From NCBI GenBank assembly GCA_034769895.1, contig CM068375.1:258323268-258387267 (forward strand): 64,000 nt of DNA. Direction: 5' to 3'. This document shows positions 11,727-26,163 of the stretch, one piece after another. Each line of letters begins with the position of its first letter. Within the stretch, counting starts at the first letter, position 1. The DNA is from Magicicada septendecula. Its lineage: Eukaryota > Arthropoda > Insecta > Hemiptera > Cicadidae. A model generated the notes under the pieces. That model was not told the DNA's origin. It was given only the letters and a program-made list of their open reading frames with translations, and ran no database searches. A program made the position numbers and the translations under genes.

Positions 11727-14700
11727 TTATTCCTCCTCTAAATATTTTTTAATGGATAATTGATTATAAGTTCCTTTTACTTTATTTGAAATGATATCCT
11801 TTAGTACATACGTATTGTTATTATTGTTTTTAATAATCAGGTATGGGCCGGTATACAGCAGTAACAACTTTTTGGTAATGCCTTCCAAAGTACTGGGTAA
11901 TTCCCTGTTTTTTAGCAGTACCTTTTCTCCGACTTCATAGCTTATTATTTTCTTAATCGCCTTTTGATATTTGTTCTTGCGCCTTTCCTGGTCTTCTGCC
12001 AATTTATTGTAGAATCTGATTCGATTGAATTTGTATTCTTGACTCATGGGGAACTCTATTATGTCTTGTATTTCTCTTGGAGGCGGTTTTTCATACATTG
12101 CCGTGTATGGCGTGGTACCTATAGCGGGGTGATATGATAAATTAAGGAATTCTTCAGTAGCTAATAAATATTCTTGCCACTTCTTTTGTTGATTATAGCA
12201 ATAAGTCCGTAATATTTTTCCGACTTCTCGCAGTACCCTCTCCGCTGGATTGCTGCTGGGGTGGTAGACAGATGTCTTGTATGTCTTAATGCCCAACGTA
12301 TTTAGAGTGTTTCTCCACCTCCAACCCTTATATTGCGTTCCATGGTCTGTGATTATGGATGATGGGCTCCCTATCTCTGGAATGTAATGATTTGTTATTA
12401 TTCCTAGAGTCTTCAAAGTGGTGGCTCTGTTCACAGGGTACAGTTTTTGTGAATTTTGTGAAATGATCCATCATGATAATAATGTATTTGTATCGATGGC
12501 GTCCGCCACTGCGGGGAAATGGACCACATATGTCCAGAAAAACCTTTTCCAGTTTGGCTTGCGAGGTAATTGGTATCATCATACCCTCTTTTCTCTCATT
12601 GTTGGTTTTCACCAATTGACATATCAGACAGGTTTTGAGGTAGTTTCTCGTCTTTCTATTTATACTTTTTATATGACAATTCTCTTCTATCGCCTTGATC
12701 ACCTTCATGGCTCCCATGTGACCGTATCGTAGATGATAGTCCAGGATGATGTCCTTTTCGATTGTAGTAGGGATCATGATCTTCCATATCTTTTCATCAA
12801 GGGATGTTTTGATGAATAATATTTCGTTATGTACACAATAAAATTTGGTTATTGTGTCATCTTGGTTGCAGAGACAAAGTTTAACGTGGTTTAACTTCGG
12901 GTCGGACTGCTGGTGTTTGCTGATGTCCTGCACTATCTTTTCTAAATCGGATCTGTCCTTAATAATATTATAGATTTTCAAAATGCTCTCCTTTTCGCCT
13001 TCGAACGTTTGTTCTTCCAGATTTACTCTCGACAATACGTCGGCTACTACATTTTTACTTCCAGGAACATACTCCCACTGTATATCGTATTCCTGCAGGG
13101 CGAGTACCCATCTGGTCAATCTACCATGGCTTAACTTGCATCTTCTCAGAAATGATATTGATTTGTGATCTGTTCGAACGGTCACTGGATATCCGAGAAT
13201 ATACGTCCGAAACTTCCCACAGGCAAAGACTACACTTAGCAGTTCTTTTTCCGTCACATTATAGTTCTTTTCACACTGGTTAAGGGTTCTGCTAGCAAAG
13301 CTTACTACTAGATGGTTTCCACTTTCATCTTCTTGGTACAGTGTTGATCCCAAGCTAATGTTACTAGCGTCACAGTTTAGAAAGAAGGGTCGGTTAAAAT
13401 CCGGATGGTTGAGCATTACTGCTTCTAAGAACTTCTCCTTAATTGATTTGAAAGTTTCGTCTTGTTCTTGACCCCATCGTCATTTATTCTTGGACGATAA
13501 CTGGTACTGAAACCGGGCTGTCAGTTCGGAATAATTATTTTGGAACTTCCTATAGTAGTTACACAGGCCTAAAAATGATTGTAGTTGCCTTCTGTTTTTT
13601 GGTATAGGGAATCGTTGTATGGCGTCTACCTTTTCTGTTGATGGTGTTATTCCTTGACTGTTTAACTGGAAACCCAAGAATTGTACTTCTTTAGCTATAA
13701 GCTTGGACTTGTCTAGTTTAAGGGTAACATTATTTTCAGCAAGCTTCTTCAAGACATGCTCCACACGGTAACAGTGTTTTTCCCAATTGGTTGATGTTAT
13801 TAGGAGATCATCAACATAGACAGTCGTGAATTGGAGCGCTTCTGGTCCTAGTATATGATCCATACAGGCGACAAAAACAGCTACTGAGTTCACCAACCCG
13901 AAGGGCAACCTCTTAAACTGATAATTGCGCCCTTCAAAGATGAACACCATGTATTGCCGGCTTGCTGGGTGCAACTCCACTTGCCAATAGCCGCAAACGG
14001 TATCCCACGTGGTAATGAACTTCGTTCCGTGAAATCTCTTCAATATCTCATCAATTTCACCAGGTGAGGTACGATCGTTAATAATCATTTTATTTATCTC
14101 ACGTGCGTCAAGGCAAAGCCTTACCTTCCCATTTTTCTTTTGTATAGCCACAATTGGGCTAGTGTATGGCTATTGACTGCTCTCGATAATATCTTTACTG
14201 ATCATATTCTGGATCTCTGTGCGTACGGCTTCCTTCAAAGACTGTGCTATGGGATACGATTTTCGATTAAATTCTACCGGTTCTCTGAATCGTATGGAAC
14301 ATTGGTAGTTCCGGATCTTTCCAGGTTCGTCCGAAAATACAGCTCGATATTTTTCATATATGTTGACCAATTGATTCAGCTGGTTTTCCTTTAATTGCTC
14401 GGTAGTATTATGGCACTGGAAGTTACGTATCTCCTGAATCTTTTGTTGCCATAGGTCATCCTCCGAATCCTGATGTATTGGCTTGTTGTTTGTCGAGTAG
14501 TTTGACAAGTAATTCACCTTGTTTTGGTGGTCGAGAAGTTGTCTGGAGTCTAACATCTTGTTGTTAGTTAAATTGGCTACCCAGGTCGAACCTTCAGAAA
14601 AGAGTGATACCTTTCCTCGGCACAAGTCGATAACTGCTGAGTTTCTGCGCAATATGTCACATCCTATCATGATGTTGAAAGGTAATCCGGCTGCAACAAG

Positions 14701-15135
14701 AAATATCATATCCACACTAATGCCCTGACTGTTGACACTTAGGGATACCTGTTTTCTTATGGTCTTGTTCTGTCTGCCAGTAGCTCCTACAAGTACAATA
14801 TTATTAATAGGTAGTACCGGTAAGTTTTTGTGGCATTCCTGCTGTATCCGGTCCAACTCATTACGATTTATTATAGAGACATTGGCTCCAGTGTCTATCA
14901 TTATAGGAACAGAAATACCCTCAATTTCTGCAATTATATATATTATTTCATTGTCATTATTATTAATGTTAATTTCGCTTTCTTCTAGCAGGTCCTTACG
15001 GATATCTTTCAAATAATTACTGTATATTATTGTAAAATTTTTTCTGTCTTTCTTCAAATTTATTCCTTGGTCAAACCCAGCAGATTGGAGCAGTAAAGGG
15101 TTATTGGAGTTTATTACTGCCTCCGTTCGTTTAAA
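11727..15135 (-). pseudogene. pol: Broken pol polyprotein, family A copy 2
   Basis: Same domain order and catalytic motifs as copy 1. RNase H reads through to the integrase finger here because the site that is TGA in copy 1 is CGA (Arg). The TAG at 14170-14172, the TGA at 13480-13482 and the A5 frameshift at 12444-12448 remain, so no full Pol can be made. Protease DTG, RT YVDD, RNase H, the HHCC finger and all three DDE residues are otherwise present. It is nearly identical to copy 3. Confidence 0.94.
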
Positions 15136-17358
15136 TGTTCCGCATCATTACGGATTAGGCCGTTGGAAGCATCAGCTTGGAGTCCTGACACTGCTTCGTT
15201 TGGTTCAGCACGATCGTCCTGTTGGGCTTCTGTTACAGGTAGTCTTCGCTGATTGTCCAGGCTGGAACTACGTCTGGGCTCGTACTCTCTGTAACGATTA
15301 CTTCCCTGACTTCCTTGAAATGTCTCGTACTCGTAATATCGGCTCCTTCGTTGAGGCTGGTACCTCCTCTGTCCACTGCCTTCCGCTCTGATGTAGTTAA
15401 TATCGGGTCGATATGTCCTGTAATTATTGTTATTACCTCCATTCGGGTAATTCCTGTTATAATTACTATGATAATTGTTATTAGAGGGGTTGGGGTTCCT
15501 CTGACCATTTGGAACATAATTACGGTTATTATTATAATAACCGTTGTTGTTTTGTGGACGGTTATTATTATTATTATTATTACTATTATTGTTGTTGTTG
15601 CTGTCATTATTATTAATGCGAGGAACATGATTATTATTATTATTATTATTGTTATTAAATCTAGGTACATTATTGTTATTTCGGGTGTTATAATTGTATT
15701 CGGCATTATTCCGATTTGCGGAATTATAATTGTTGTTGTTGCCCACATTCTGCCGATTATTATTACTCGAATTATGGTGTTACTTCTTGGTTCCAGCTTT
15801 TCATATCTCCTGCGACTTTGGCGGTAATAGTCTTCATGCTCATACATTTCTAAGAGCTCGGTCATTGCTTGTACAGTCTTTATTTGACTGTTTCTTCTAG
15901 CTCTTATTATATCTTCCTCATAATGGTATGAGAGCTTGCTGACCAGGCATTCTTCCGGTATTCTGGGCTCTAGATGTTTGGCCACGCACACCTTTCCCAA
16001 GAAGTACGCTGTTAGAGTCTGGTTTCCATACGGGTTGTATTTTCCATGACAGATCCCGTCTCTGGCGATATTTTGTGTCGATTCAGACCAATATTTGGCT
16101 TTGAATAGCCTTTTGAATTGCTGGTAGTCGGTCACTTCGTCTCTTATCGCCATCCACCAATTATCTGCTATCTCCTTGAACGATTCGTCAAGTACTTCTT
16201 TATTCTCCCTCCAACGATTGCCTCTGTGTTTGGTGAAGTACTCTTCGATTCTGGCTAGGAACTCCATCGGTTTGTTTTTATAAAACCTGAAGTTAATTCC
16301 TTCACGATTCTCGCTGTTAGGACAACTGGTAATACTTGTCGGTCGACTGTGGAATAGGTCTATATCTGTTTGGTTCTGTCGCACCTGACTGTTGATACTG
16401 GTCACAGTAGCTTCAATGCCGTCACATTTTTCTGTGAATCGGTCCTGCACTCGCTCCCAGTCTTCACGTGTTTCTTTTAGTTTTTCCTCTAGAGTCTTCC
16501 TAGTCGTTTCTTCAATGTTGTTTACCTTAGTGTTTATTTCTGTCTTGATACTCTGTACTTCTCGTTCGGTTTGACTCCATCTTTCGTCAGCTCTTGTAAC
16601 CTTTTGTTCGATTACCGTTATTTCCTCTCCTACCTTCTTGCTGATTGTTTCATTGTTTTCAGTTATTTTCTGGCTCAATTCTTCCTTCAATATTTCCATT
16701 CTTCCGTCTAACCGGTTCATGTTCTCTTGGTTCGTCTCCTTCAATTCTTCTCTCAATTGCTGATTATTGCTTTCCATTTTTTGACTTGTTTCTTCCATCC
16801 TCTTGTTGGTTTCTTCCAGTTTTTGGCTTATCTGGGTTAATTCCTCTTTCGACTGTTTATTGTCAGTCTTTATTTCCTCCATTTTCTCCTCAATTTTCTG
16901 AATATTTTCTTCCATCTTCTCTTCTATCTTCTTACTGGTATCTCCAATTTTATTACCCAATTCTTCCTTCAATCGTTGATTATCATTCATCATTTCCTCC
17001 TCCATCTTCTTACTGTTTTCTCTTAATTCCTCCTTCAATCGTTGGTTATCACTTTTCATTTCCTTACTATTTTCTTCCATCTTCTCCTCCATCTTCTTAC
17101 TATTTTCTTCATTTTATTACCCAACTCTTCTTTTGTCGTTTTAAATTCTCTGAGTAACATCTCCATCATTCTATCCAATTTTGTCTCTTCCTTTGTGGTG
17201 GATTTCTCTGGCTGTTCCTTCTGTGGTGCAGGCTTGTTTGGTTCTGCTGGCGGTAACATCGACTCCACATCTTCCACTGGTGTCGCCTCTTTATCCTCCA
17301 TGTCTACCTTCTGCTCGGCCTCCATAGCCCTTTTCCTTGATGTAGCTCTCCTGTGCAT
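15114..17358 (-). pseudogene. gag: Broken gag, family A copy 2
   Basis: This copy keeps the full coiled-coil region lost in part from copy 1. Starting at MHRRATSRK, it has an acidic and Pro-rich N-terminus and over 200 residues of Glu/Lys/Gln heptad-like coiled coil. A capsid-like domain (NWWMAIRDEV, YWSESTQN, AYFLGKVCVAKHLEP) and a strongly Asn-rich then Arg-rich tail ending NERRQ follow. Frameshifts near 17095-17115 and near 15770-15785 split it into three frames. There is no zinc knuckle; RNA binding probably falls to the basic tail. The gag stop overlaps the pol frame. Confidence 0.92.
15129..15135 (-). promoter_or_regulatory. Predicted -1 ribosomal frameshift site, copy 2
   Basis: The - strand reads T TTA AAC in the gag frame, the classic UUUAAAC heptamer, five codons before the gag stop. 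The -1 frame is open from here into the protease. The downstream RNA structure was not modelled. Confidence 0.78.
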
Positions 17359-17455
17359 CTCGCTCCTTCTTCCGACCTATTGACCACTGCCGAGCTAAAA
17401 ATAGGAAATTGGACACTCTTCCTTATTTTATAACTCTATTACCTCCTATTTAAAG

Positions 17456-17473
17456 CCCTTTAGTTGGACGCCA
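17456..17473 (-). other. Primer-binding site, copy 2
   Basis: TGGCGTCCAAC and following bases on the - strand, 3 nt from the LTR end, identical to copy 1. It resembles a tRNA-Lys site. Confidence 0.75.
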
Positions 17474-17476
17474 ATT

Positions 17477-20400
17477 TGTAATATAAATATATTACAAATA
17501 TAAAATAAATAGTATATTGATATTATATATGTTGATGTGATCCCACCAGATTAATCTTCTTAAAGCTAGCAAGAATTATTGTGATGCTAAAAAATTTTGT
17601 CTGAATCTCGGTGTTGAACTCGCCGATGATACAGCTCCACTTGGGATTCACCAATTACAAAGAATAAATTAAATATAAATAATGTTTTATAATTAAGTGT
17701 GATTGATTGATAATAAAATAAAATTTTGTAAGTTATGAAATTTTTACCAATATTTAGTTTTTTGTTTAATTGGTTAATTTAATTAATTAATAAATAATTA
17801 ATAAATTGTGTGTGTACTTTTCTCAGATATTTATTCTAGCACTGTAAATTATTTTTGTTTAGAAGAAAAAGATAGTTAACATTCATCATACAAATAAATA
17901 CAACTCTTGTAACTGAATAATGATGTTCATTTATTGACATTCAAAATTATGCGCCATTCAAACTGCGCATGGCCAAGGCATTGGTTGATATTTGCTCCAG
18001 TCGGTAGCGAACAAGATTAACAAAATATATTTTTTACAAGGTTAAGTAATTATGGTTCTTTTAACGAGTCGAAATGGTCAGAGGGCAAGGAACAAGATAC
18101 ATTCTTACAGGTATTCTTAAACTAAATTATTATGGCTGAAATAAAACAATATTATTATTTAAATTGTCAATTATGAAAATTAATATCGAACCATTCGTCG
18201 AAATGACGTCACTCCCTTCAAGCTGGCTGTGTCTCGTGCTCGGAAATCAAGTATGGCTGCTGTCACCTCACTTTTGGCTGCTATGAACTGTTTGGGCTTC
18301 TCCCGCAGAAATAAATGAATATTCCCTTCTCTGCGAAGTAGTGTTGGTCCAGGAATATAGTGTAGAGTGTCCTCTCTTCTCCTACGATGTCGTTTCGTGA
18401 TGGGTTTCTTGTGAAGTGTCTGGTGTTCAAATATGTGTATTTGTGTTCTGCTAATATGGTCCAAAATCGTCTCAAAATGGCCGTTGATTTCTTGTACTTG
18501 TGTGTGCTGGTGTTATTACTGTTGTTTGGAATTAGTGAGGTGCTAAATATTAATAGTCAATGTTATTTTCATTTTTAGTTAACCTCTGTTACACTCGGCA
18601 TAACCACACTCGGTTTTACACAAAATGATTCTTTTTTCGGTATTCTGTTAGTACATTTTCAACTAGTCGTCTTCACGATTAACAATAGACTAAACTCTGA
18701 ACGTCGTCGTTTTAGGGTAATTTGTGATATGTCTTTTTCCTCTTTATATTGTTCAATTATAAAAATATCTGTCTAAGACTTGGTTCACCATCTAAATATA
18801 CATAATAAGTTTTCTTATTTTTTACTGTATTTCAAATATTTCTTAATTTTACATAAATCTAACTACTCAGTGATATTGATTAATTAATTTTACATATTTC
18901 GATATATAGCTGGGTTTGTTTCAAGTTCATTTAAGCCCAAAAATTACAATTTTTTATAATTATTGTAGGCCTCATATTTTGTACAAATTTAGTGTTTAAA
19001 TGGTTTTTAAGTGTTTTTTTCTGATAATATTTCCATGGAATATTCTTAATAACTCCGTGATTATCTTTGTTGTTAATAATTTTGTTGTTAAAACACTTCA
19101 ATATTGATTAATTTACTGTTTAGTCTGATTTGATTACCATCATAGGCCTAGTATTATTTGTTTCCAAAAGAAGTTAATTTTCTTTCCTTTGTCATTCCAT
19201 TCGCTATTAATTGTATCTGTATTAATTATATTTTCAATTTCTGTGTTGTATGTATTGAATTCTATTCCCTATTATGTAGTTTGATTCTCTGATAGATAGT
19301 TTTGGGTTTACATTACTAGTCTGTGTTTTTTCAAAAGTGGTGTCTTAGCTAATCTGCCTTGTATCCTTCACATGGTTTACAGTTTTGGAATAAAATTATT
19401 ACATTTCTATTTCCTACTTGCCTCTCTGCCTTACAAACTTGAAAATTAAATAACATGACTTGAAATATAACAGAATATCTTATATCTACTAACCTTTTTT
19501 ACTTCCATATTCCTTAAGGAATGGAAGTATGGTGATAGCAAAAAAAATCGTGTTCGAGATTATTGCAGATTCTGATTGTACTACGCTCAAAACATGAAAA
19601 AAAGTCGTTTTCCGAAAAGTGTCTGTGTGTGTGTCTGTCTGTGTGTCTGTGTGTCTGTCTGTAGATTTTTTTCTATGGCAAACGATAACTGCCGCAAATT
19701 CAAACAGAATCAAATAATTTTTTGCATTCAGCCCTGATTTGTAGAGTACTCACGACCTATTGTTTTTGGTGAAGATCGGTTGAGGGAAAGGGGTAGTTTA
19801 CCTGCAACGGTTTTTTTTTTATCAAGGGAAATTTTTTTTTTTGGCAAACGATAACAGCCGCAAATTCAAACAGAATTAAATAATGTTTCATATACGGCCC
19901 TGAATTGTAGAGTTCTCAAGACCTATTGTTTTTTGTGAAGATCGGTTAAGGGAAAGGGGTAGTTTACCGGTAACGTTTTATGTTTTAACAATGGTATTTC
20001 CTATGGCAAATGATAACAGCCGCAAATTCAAACAGAATCAAACGATTATTTGCATACAGCCCTATATTGTAGAGTTCTCAAGACCTATTGTTTTTTGTGA
20101 AGATCGGTTGAGGGAAAGGGGTAGTTTACCTGCAACGTTTTTTTAACAAGGGTATTTTCTATGGCAAACGATAACAGCCGCAAATTCAAACAGAATCAAA
20201 TAATTTTTTTGCATACGTCCCTGAATTGTAGAGGTCTCAAGGACTTTCGATTTTGGTGAAGATCGGTTAAGGGGAAAGGGTAGTTTACCTGCAACCTTTT
20301 ACGTTTTAACAAGAGTAAAGTACTTGAAAATTTATTTAAACTTTTTGAAACAATGGTAATTGTTAAAAATAAAATAATTTTGTTGCCAGGCAATAAAATT

Positions 20401-22277
20401 ATAATTTTTTCATTTTAATGTAATATAATATTTTTCATTTAATACAGCAATAAAAAGGCTGGTAAGACACACACACACACACAATTCACGTTATTTCTGG
20501 CCTCACTCATGTTTATTTTCTTACATTTGCACGCTTTTTAAATGGAAAGTGCTGAAACCCACACCAACATAACGCGTGCAAGCCAAAATTTTTTTTAAGG
20601 AATCACTAAAAGGACGGTGGTTCAAATCGGACGCTGAGGTAGAGTTTACTGTAACCGAATGGTTCCACAAACAGCCGTAAGAATTTTACTAGCAGGGAAT
20701 CTACAGGTTAGCGCAACAGTGGAACTCATGTCTTAATGTTATTGGAGACTTCTTTTAAAATCGTTGAATAAAAAATGCTTTACGGCTCTATACGTGTTTC
20801 TATTGAACAATCCTTGTATTAGTCATACACAATAATACAACTGATTGAACTTCAAATTTTTAAACTTGATTAGTTTCTATATATATGTTTAATGTTACAA
20901 ATAATTCAAATAACAATCTTGATCATCTGTTAGTTCAGCGGAATAACAGTGACACTTTTAATAACCGCATAAAATAAACACTTAGAAACAACACAGGCGC
21001 TTTAACTTAACTGTTTGGACCACAGAAGTGAGGCATGCCTCAACGCTCTATGTGTACAGCGCGGGACAATCCCCCCTCCCTACACTTCCATATCACACCA
21101 CTACATTGCTTACATACGATGTATACAAAAAACGCTGAGGCAAGTTCGTTCAGGTTGCCTCATTTGCTTTAAACGAACTATGCCGTATCTCACCTGTCAC
21201 CATCTAGCGGTCGCTCAATAAAGCACGTTTCGGTTTAATAAATTTGACAGTCGCAGTAACAATGTATAATCTTTACGTTATGTAGTTCATACGTATTTAT
21301 AATTTTTATTCTACAGAATTTTTTAGGGTAAGCATTGCCTCAATTGCCTCCATGTAACTTCGCCACTGATATATATGTGTACAACGTTATCAGCAACAAA
21401 GAAGTAGTTTTTGTTAAAATTCCTTCCCGGGATATTTGGCCGTAGTCCAATGTTTTCTACAAAACCAGACATTTCGGCAATGCCATCGACTTCCATCATC
21501 AGTGAAAATCGAGTGCGATAACGTGAGGTGGTATACGTTAGTGACCACAGTACTGTGGTTAAGGCTGAAGCAGTAAGTAGAAAGAAGTAGTTTCTATGGT
21601 AATATTTCATTTCGAAAATGATTTTAAATATAAATCTTAGAATACGGAAGTCATGTATGGTTCTCCATACCGATATTTTTTTTTTATCATTTAAACATAA
21701 CAAAAACATCTTATGCCTAATAACACTTTCAGTTATCAACTGTCTCTTGTGTTCATTATAACTATTTTGGTAATATAATGAAATGAAAATAAAAACATCT
21801 TATAATTAATGACACTTTCAGTTATTAACTGTCTCTTGTGTTTACTATAACTACTTTGGTAATATAATGAAATGAAAATATCTTATAACTAATGACACCT
21901 TCAGTTATTAACTGTCTCTAGTGTTCATTATAATTATTTTGGTAACACAATGAATAAAATTAAAAACATCTTATAACTATTATTTTCTTATACTACTTAA
22001 TTTTTTAAAACACTTTTTTTTTATTAAAATTGACCTCAGTCATTAGACTGTCTTTCAGTTTTTATATAGTATTTCCCTACACTGATGGTAGTCTTTTTAA
22101 TAGATTTCCATTTCTTACACTATACTTTATTATAGTGTGTCACTTATTTTTGTCTACACTAATGGTAGTCTTTTTAATAGATTTCTATTTCTTACACTAC
22201 ACTTTATTATAGTGTGTCACTTATTTTTGTCTACACTAATGGTAGTCTTTTTAATAATTTTTCACATATTATACTTA
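17477..22277 (-). repeat. LTR, family A copy 2, truncated and interrupted
   Basis: Matches the copy 1 LTR almost base for base, including the 2175-bp segment, the tandem repeats and the truncation at TACTTAT. The few differences include AATAATAATG in copy 1 against AATAATG here, which accounts for a 3-bp length difference. There is no gene in this 4.8-kb stretch. Confidence 0.85.
19501..21675. mobile_element. 2175-bp LTR segment, copy 2
   Basis: Same segment as at 8473-10647, with the hairpin at its left end, four tandem units of about 160 bp (starting at 19677, 19843, 20005 and 20163) and the hAT-like end near 21367. Its identical length and flanks show that it was duplicated with the unit and not inserted twice. 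Confidence 0.6.
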
Positions 22278-22338
22278 TTTTGAAAATTTTTTGTTCATCA
22301 AAATTCTTTTTTCATTCATAATTCTTCGAATGTTTGGT

Positions 22339-22726
22339 GTAAGTTGTACTTACTAACTTTTTGAATTTTGAAAATTTTCGTTCATCAAAATTCTTTTCGT
22401 TTATTCATAATAGTCCTTCACATGATCAGTGTAAGTTGTACTTACTAATTTTTTGAATTTTGAAAATTTTTATTCATCAAAATTCTTTTTTCATCATTCA
22501 TAATAGTCTTCGAATGTTTGGTGTAAGTTGTACTTATTATTGGTTTTGAATTTTGGAAATATTTTTTATTCATCAAATTCTTTTTGTTTCTTCATTCATA
22601 AATCTTCGAATGTTTGGTGTAAGTTGTACTTACTGATTTTTTGAATTTTGAAAATTTTCGTTCATCAAAATTCTTTTTTCTTCATTCACAATAGTCTTTC
22701 AAATGATTTGTGTAAGTTGTACTTAC
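22339..22726. repeat. Palindrome-centred repeat array, copy 3
   Basis: Five GTAAGTTGTACTTAC-type cores at 22339, 22431, 22523, 22619 and 22712, identical in layout to copy 2. Confidence 0.9.
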
Positions 22727-22754
22727 TAATTTTTTTGAATTTGGAAATTTTTGT

Positions 22755-25700
22755 TTATTCCTCCTCTAAATATTTTTTAATGGATAATTGATTATAAGTT
22801 CCTTTTACTTTATTTGAAATGATATCCTTTAGTACATACGTATTGTTATTATTGTTTTTAATAATCAGGTATGGGCCGGTATACAGCAGTAACAACTTTT
22901 TGGTAATGCCTTCCAAAGTACTGGGTAATTCCCTGTTTTTTAGCAGTACCTTTTCTCCGACTTCATAGCTTATTATTTTCTTAATCGCCTTTTGATATTT
23001 GTTCTTGCGCCTTTCCTGGTCTTCTGCCAATTTATTGTAGAATCTGATTCGATTGAATTTGTATTCTTGACTCATGGGGAACTCTATTATGTCTTGTATT
23101 TCTCTTGGAGGCGGTTTTTCATACATTGCCGTGTATGGCGTGGTACCTATAGCGGGGTGATATGATAAATTAAGGAATTCTTCAGTAGCTAATAAATATT
23201 CTTGCCACTTCTTTTGTTGATTATAGCAATAAGTCCGTAATATTTTTCCGACTTCTCGCAGTACCCTCTCCGCTGGATTGCTGCTGGGGTGGTAGACAGA
23301 TGTCTTGTATGTCTTAATGCCCAACGTATTTAGAGTGTTTCTCCACCTCCAACCCTTATATTGCGTTCCATGGTCTGTGATTATGGATGATGGGCTCCCT
23401 ATCTCTGGAATGTAATGATTTGTTATTATTCCTAGAGTCTTCAAAGTGGTGGCTCTGTTCACAGGGTACAGTTTTTGTGAATTTTGTGAAATGATCCATC
23501 ATGATAATAATGTATTTGTATCGATGGCGTCCGCCACTGCGGGGAAATGGACCACATATGTCCAGAAAAACCTTTTCCAGTTTGGCTTGCGAGGTAATTG
23601 GTATCATCATACCCTCTTTTCTCTCATTGTTGGTTTTCACCAATTGACATATCAGACAGGTTTTGAGGTAGTTTCTCGTCTTTCTATTTATACTTTTTAT
23701 ATGACAATTCTCTTCTATCGCCTTGATCACCTTCATGGCTCCCATGTGACCGTATCGTAGATGATAGTCCAGGATGATGTCCTTTTCGATTGTAGTAGGG
23801 ATCATGATCTTCCATATCTTTTCATCAAGGGATGTTTTGATGAATAATATTTCGTTATGTACACAATAAAATTTGGTTATTGTGTCATCTTGGTTGCAGA
23901 GACAAAGTTTAACGTGGTTTAACTTCGGGTCGGACTGCTGGTGTTTGCTGATGTCCTGCACTATCTTTTCTAAATCGGATCTGTCCTTAATAATATTATA
24001 GATTTTCAAAATGCTCTCCTTTTCGCCTTCGAACGTTTGTTCTTCCAGATTTACTCTCGACAATACGTCGGCTACTACATTTTTACTTCCAGGAACATAC
24101 TCCCACTGTATATCGTATTCCTGCAGGGCGAGTACCCATCTGGTCAATCTACCATGGCTTAACTTGCATCTTCTCAGAAATGATATTGATTTGTGATCTG
24201 TTCGAACGGTCACTGGATATCCGAGAATATACGTCCGAAACTTCCCACAGGCAAAGACTACACTTAGCAGTTCTTTTTCCGTCACATTATAGTTCTTTTC
24301 ACACTGGTTAAGGGTTCTGCTAGCAAAGCTTACTACTAGATGGTTTCCACTTTCATCTTCTTGGTACAGTGTTGATCCCAAGCTAATGTTACTAGCGTCA
24401 CAGTTTAGAAAGAAGGGTCGGTTAAAATCCGGATGGTTGAGCATTACTGCTTCTAAGAACTTCTCCTTAATTGATTTGAAAGTTTCGTCTTGTTCTTGAC
24501 CCCATCGTCATTTATTCTTGGACGATAACTGGTACTGAAACCGGGCTGTCAGTTCGGAATAATTATTTTGGAACTTCCTATAGTAGTTACACAGGCCTAA
24601 AAATGATTGTAGTTGCCTTCTGTTTTTTGGTATAGGGAATCGTTGTATGGCGTCTACCTTTTCTGTTGATGGTGTTATTCCTTGACTGTTTAACTGGAAA
24701 CCCAAGAATTGTACTTCTTTAGCTATAAGCTTGGACTTGTCTAGTTTAAGGGTAACATTATTTTCAGCAAGCTTCTTCAAGACATGCTCCACACGGTAAC
24801 AGTGTTTTTCCCAATTGGTTGATGTTATTAGGAGATCATCAACATAGACAGTCGTGAATTGGAGCGCTTCTGGTCCTAGTATATGATCCATACAGGCGAC
24901 AAAAACAGCTACTGAGTTCACCAACCCGAAGGGCAACCTCTTAAACTGATAATTGCGCCCTTCAAAGATGAACACCATGTATTGCCGGCTTGCTGGGTGC
25001 AACTCCACTTGCCAATAGCCGCAAACGGTATCCCACGTGGTAATGAACTTCGTTCCGTGAAATCTCTTCAATATCTCATCAATTTCACCAGGTGAGGTAC
25101 GATCGTTAATAATCATTTTATTTATCTCACGTGCGTCAAGGCAAAGCCTTACCTTCCCATTTTTCTTTTGTATAGCCACAATTGGGCTAGTGTATGGCTA
25201 TTGACTGCTCTCGATAATATCTTTACTGATCATATTCTGGATCTCTGTGCGTACGGCTTCCTTCAAAGACTGTGCTATGGGATACGATTTTCGATTAAAT
25301 TCTACCGGTTCTCTGAATCGTATGGAACATTGGTAGTTCCGGATCTTTCCAGGTTCGTCCGAAAATACAGCTCGATATTTTTCATATATGTTGACCAATT
25401 GATTCAGCTGGTTTTCCTTTAATTGCTCGGTAGTATTATGGCACTGGAAGTTACGTATCTCCTGAATCTTTTGTTGCCATAGGTCATCCTCCGAATCCTG
25501 ATGTATTGGCTTGTTGTTTGTCGAGTAGTTTGACAAGTAATTCACCTTGTTTTGGTGGTCGAGAAGTTGTCTGGAGTCTAACATCTTGTTGTTAGTTAAA
25601 TTGGCTACCCAGGTCGAACCTTCAGAAAAGAGTGATACCTTTCCTCGGCACAAGTCGATAACTGCTGAGTTTCTGCGCAATATGTCACATCCTATCATGA

Positions 25701-26163
25701 TGTTGAAAGGTAATCCGGCTGCAACAAGAAATATCATATCCACACTAATGCCCTGACTGTTGACACTTAGGGATACCTGTTTTCTTATGGTCTTGTTCTG
25801 TCTGCCAGTAGCTCCTACAAGTACAATATTATTAATAGGTAGTACCGGTAAGTTTTTGTGGCATTCCTGCTGTATCCGGTCCAACTCATTACGATTTATT
25901 ATAGAGACATTGGCTCCAGTGTCTATCATTATAGGAACAGAAATACCCTCAATTTCTGCAATTATATATATTATTTCATTGTCATTATTATTAATGTTAA
26001 TTTCGCTTTCTTCTAGCAGGTCCTTACGGATATCTTTCAAATAATTACTGTATATTATTGTAAAATTTTTTCTGTCTTTCTTCAAATTTATTCCTTGGTC
26101 AAACCCAGCAGATTGGAGCAGTAAAGGGTTATTGGAGTTTATTACTGCCTCCGTTCGTTTAAA
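22755..26163 (-). pseudogene. pol: Broken pol polyprotein, family A copy 3
   Basis: Carries the same three lesions as copy 2: TAG at 25198-25200, TGA at 24508-24510, and the A5 frameshift at 23472-23476. Domain order and catalytic motifs are as in copy 2. I saw no lesion private to this copy. Confidence 0.94.

Noticed and set aside
15233..17092. A 619-residue gag frame ending in a poly-isoleucine tail
   Set aside because: After the capsid region the correct frame is the Asn-rich one, as family B shows; the Ile-rich end is out of frame.
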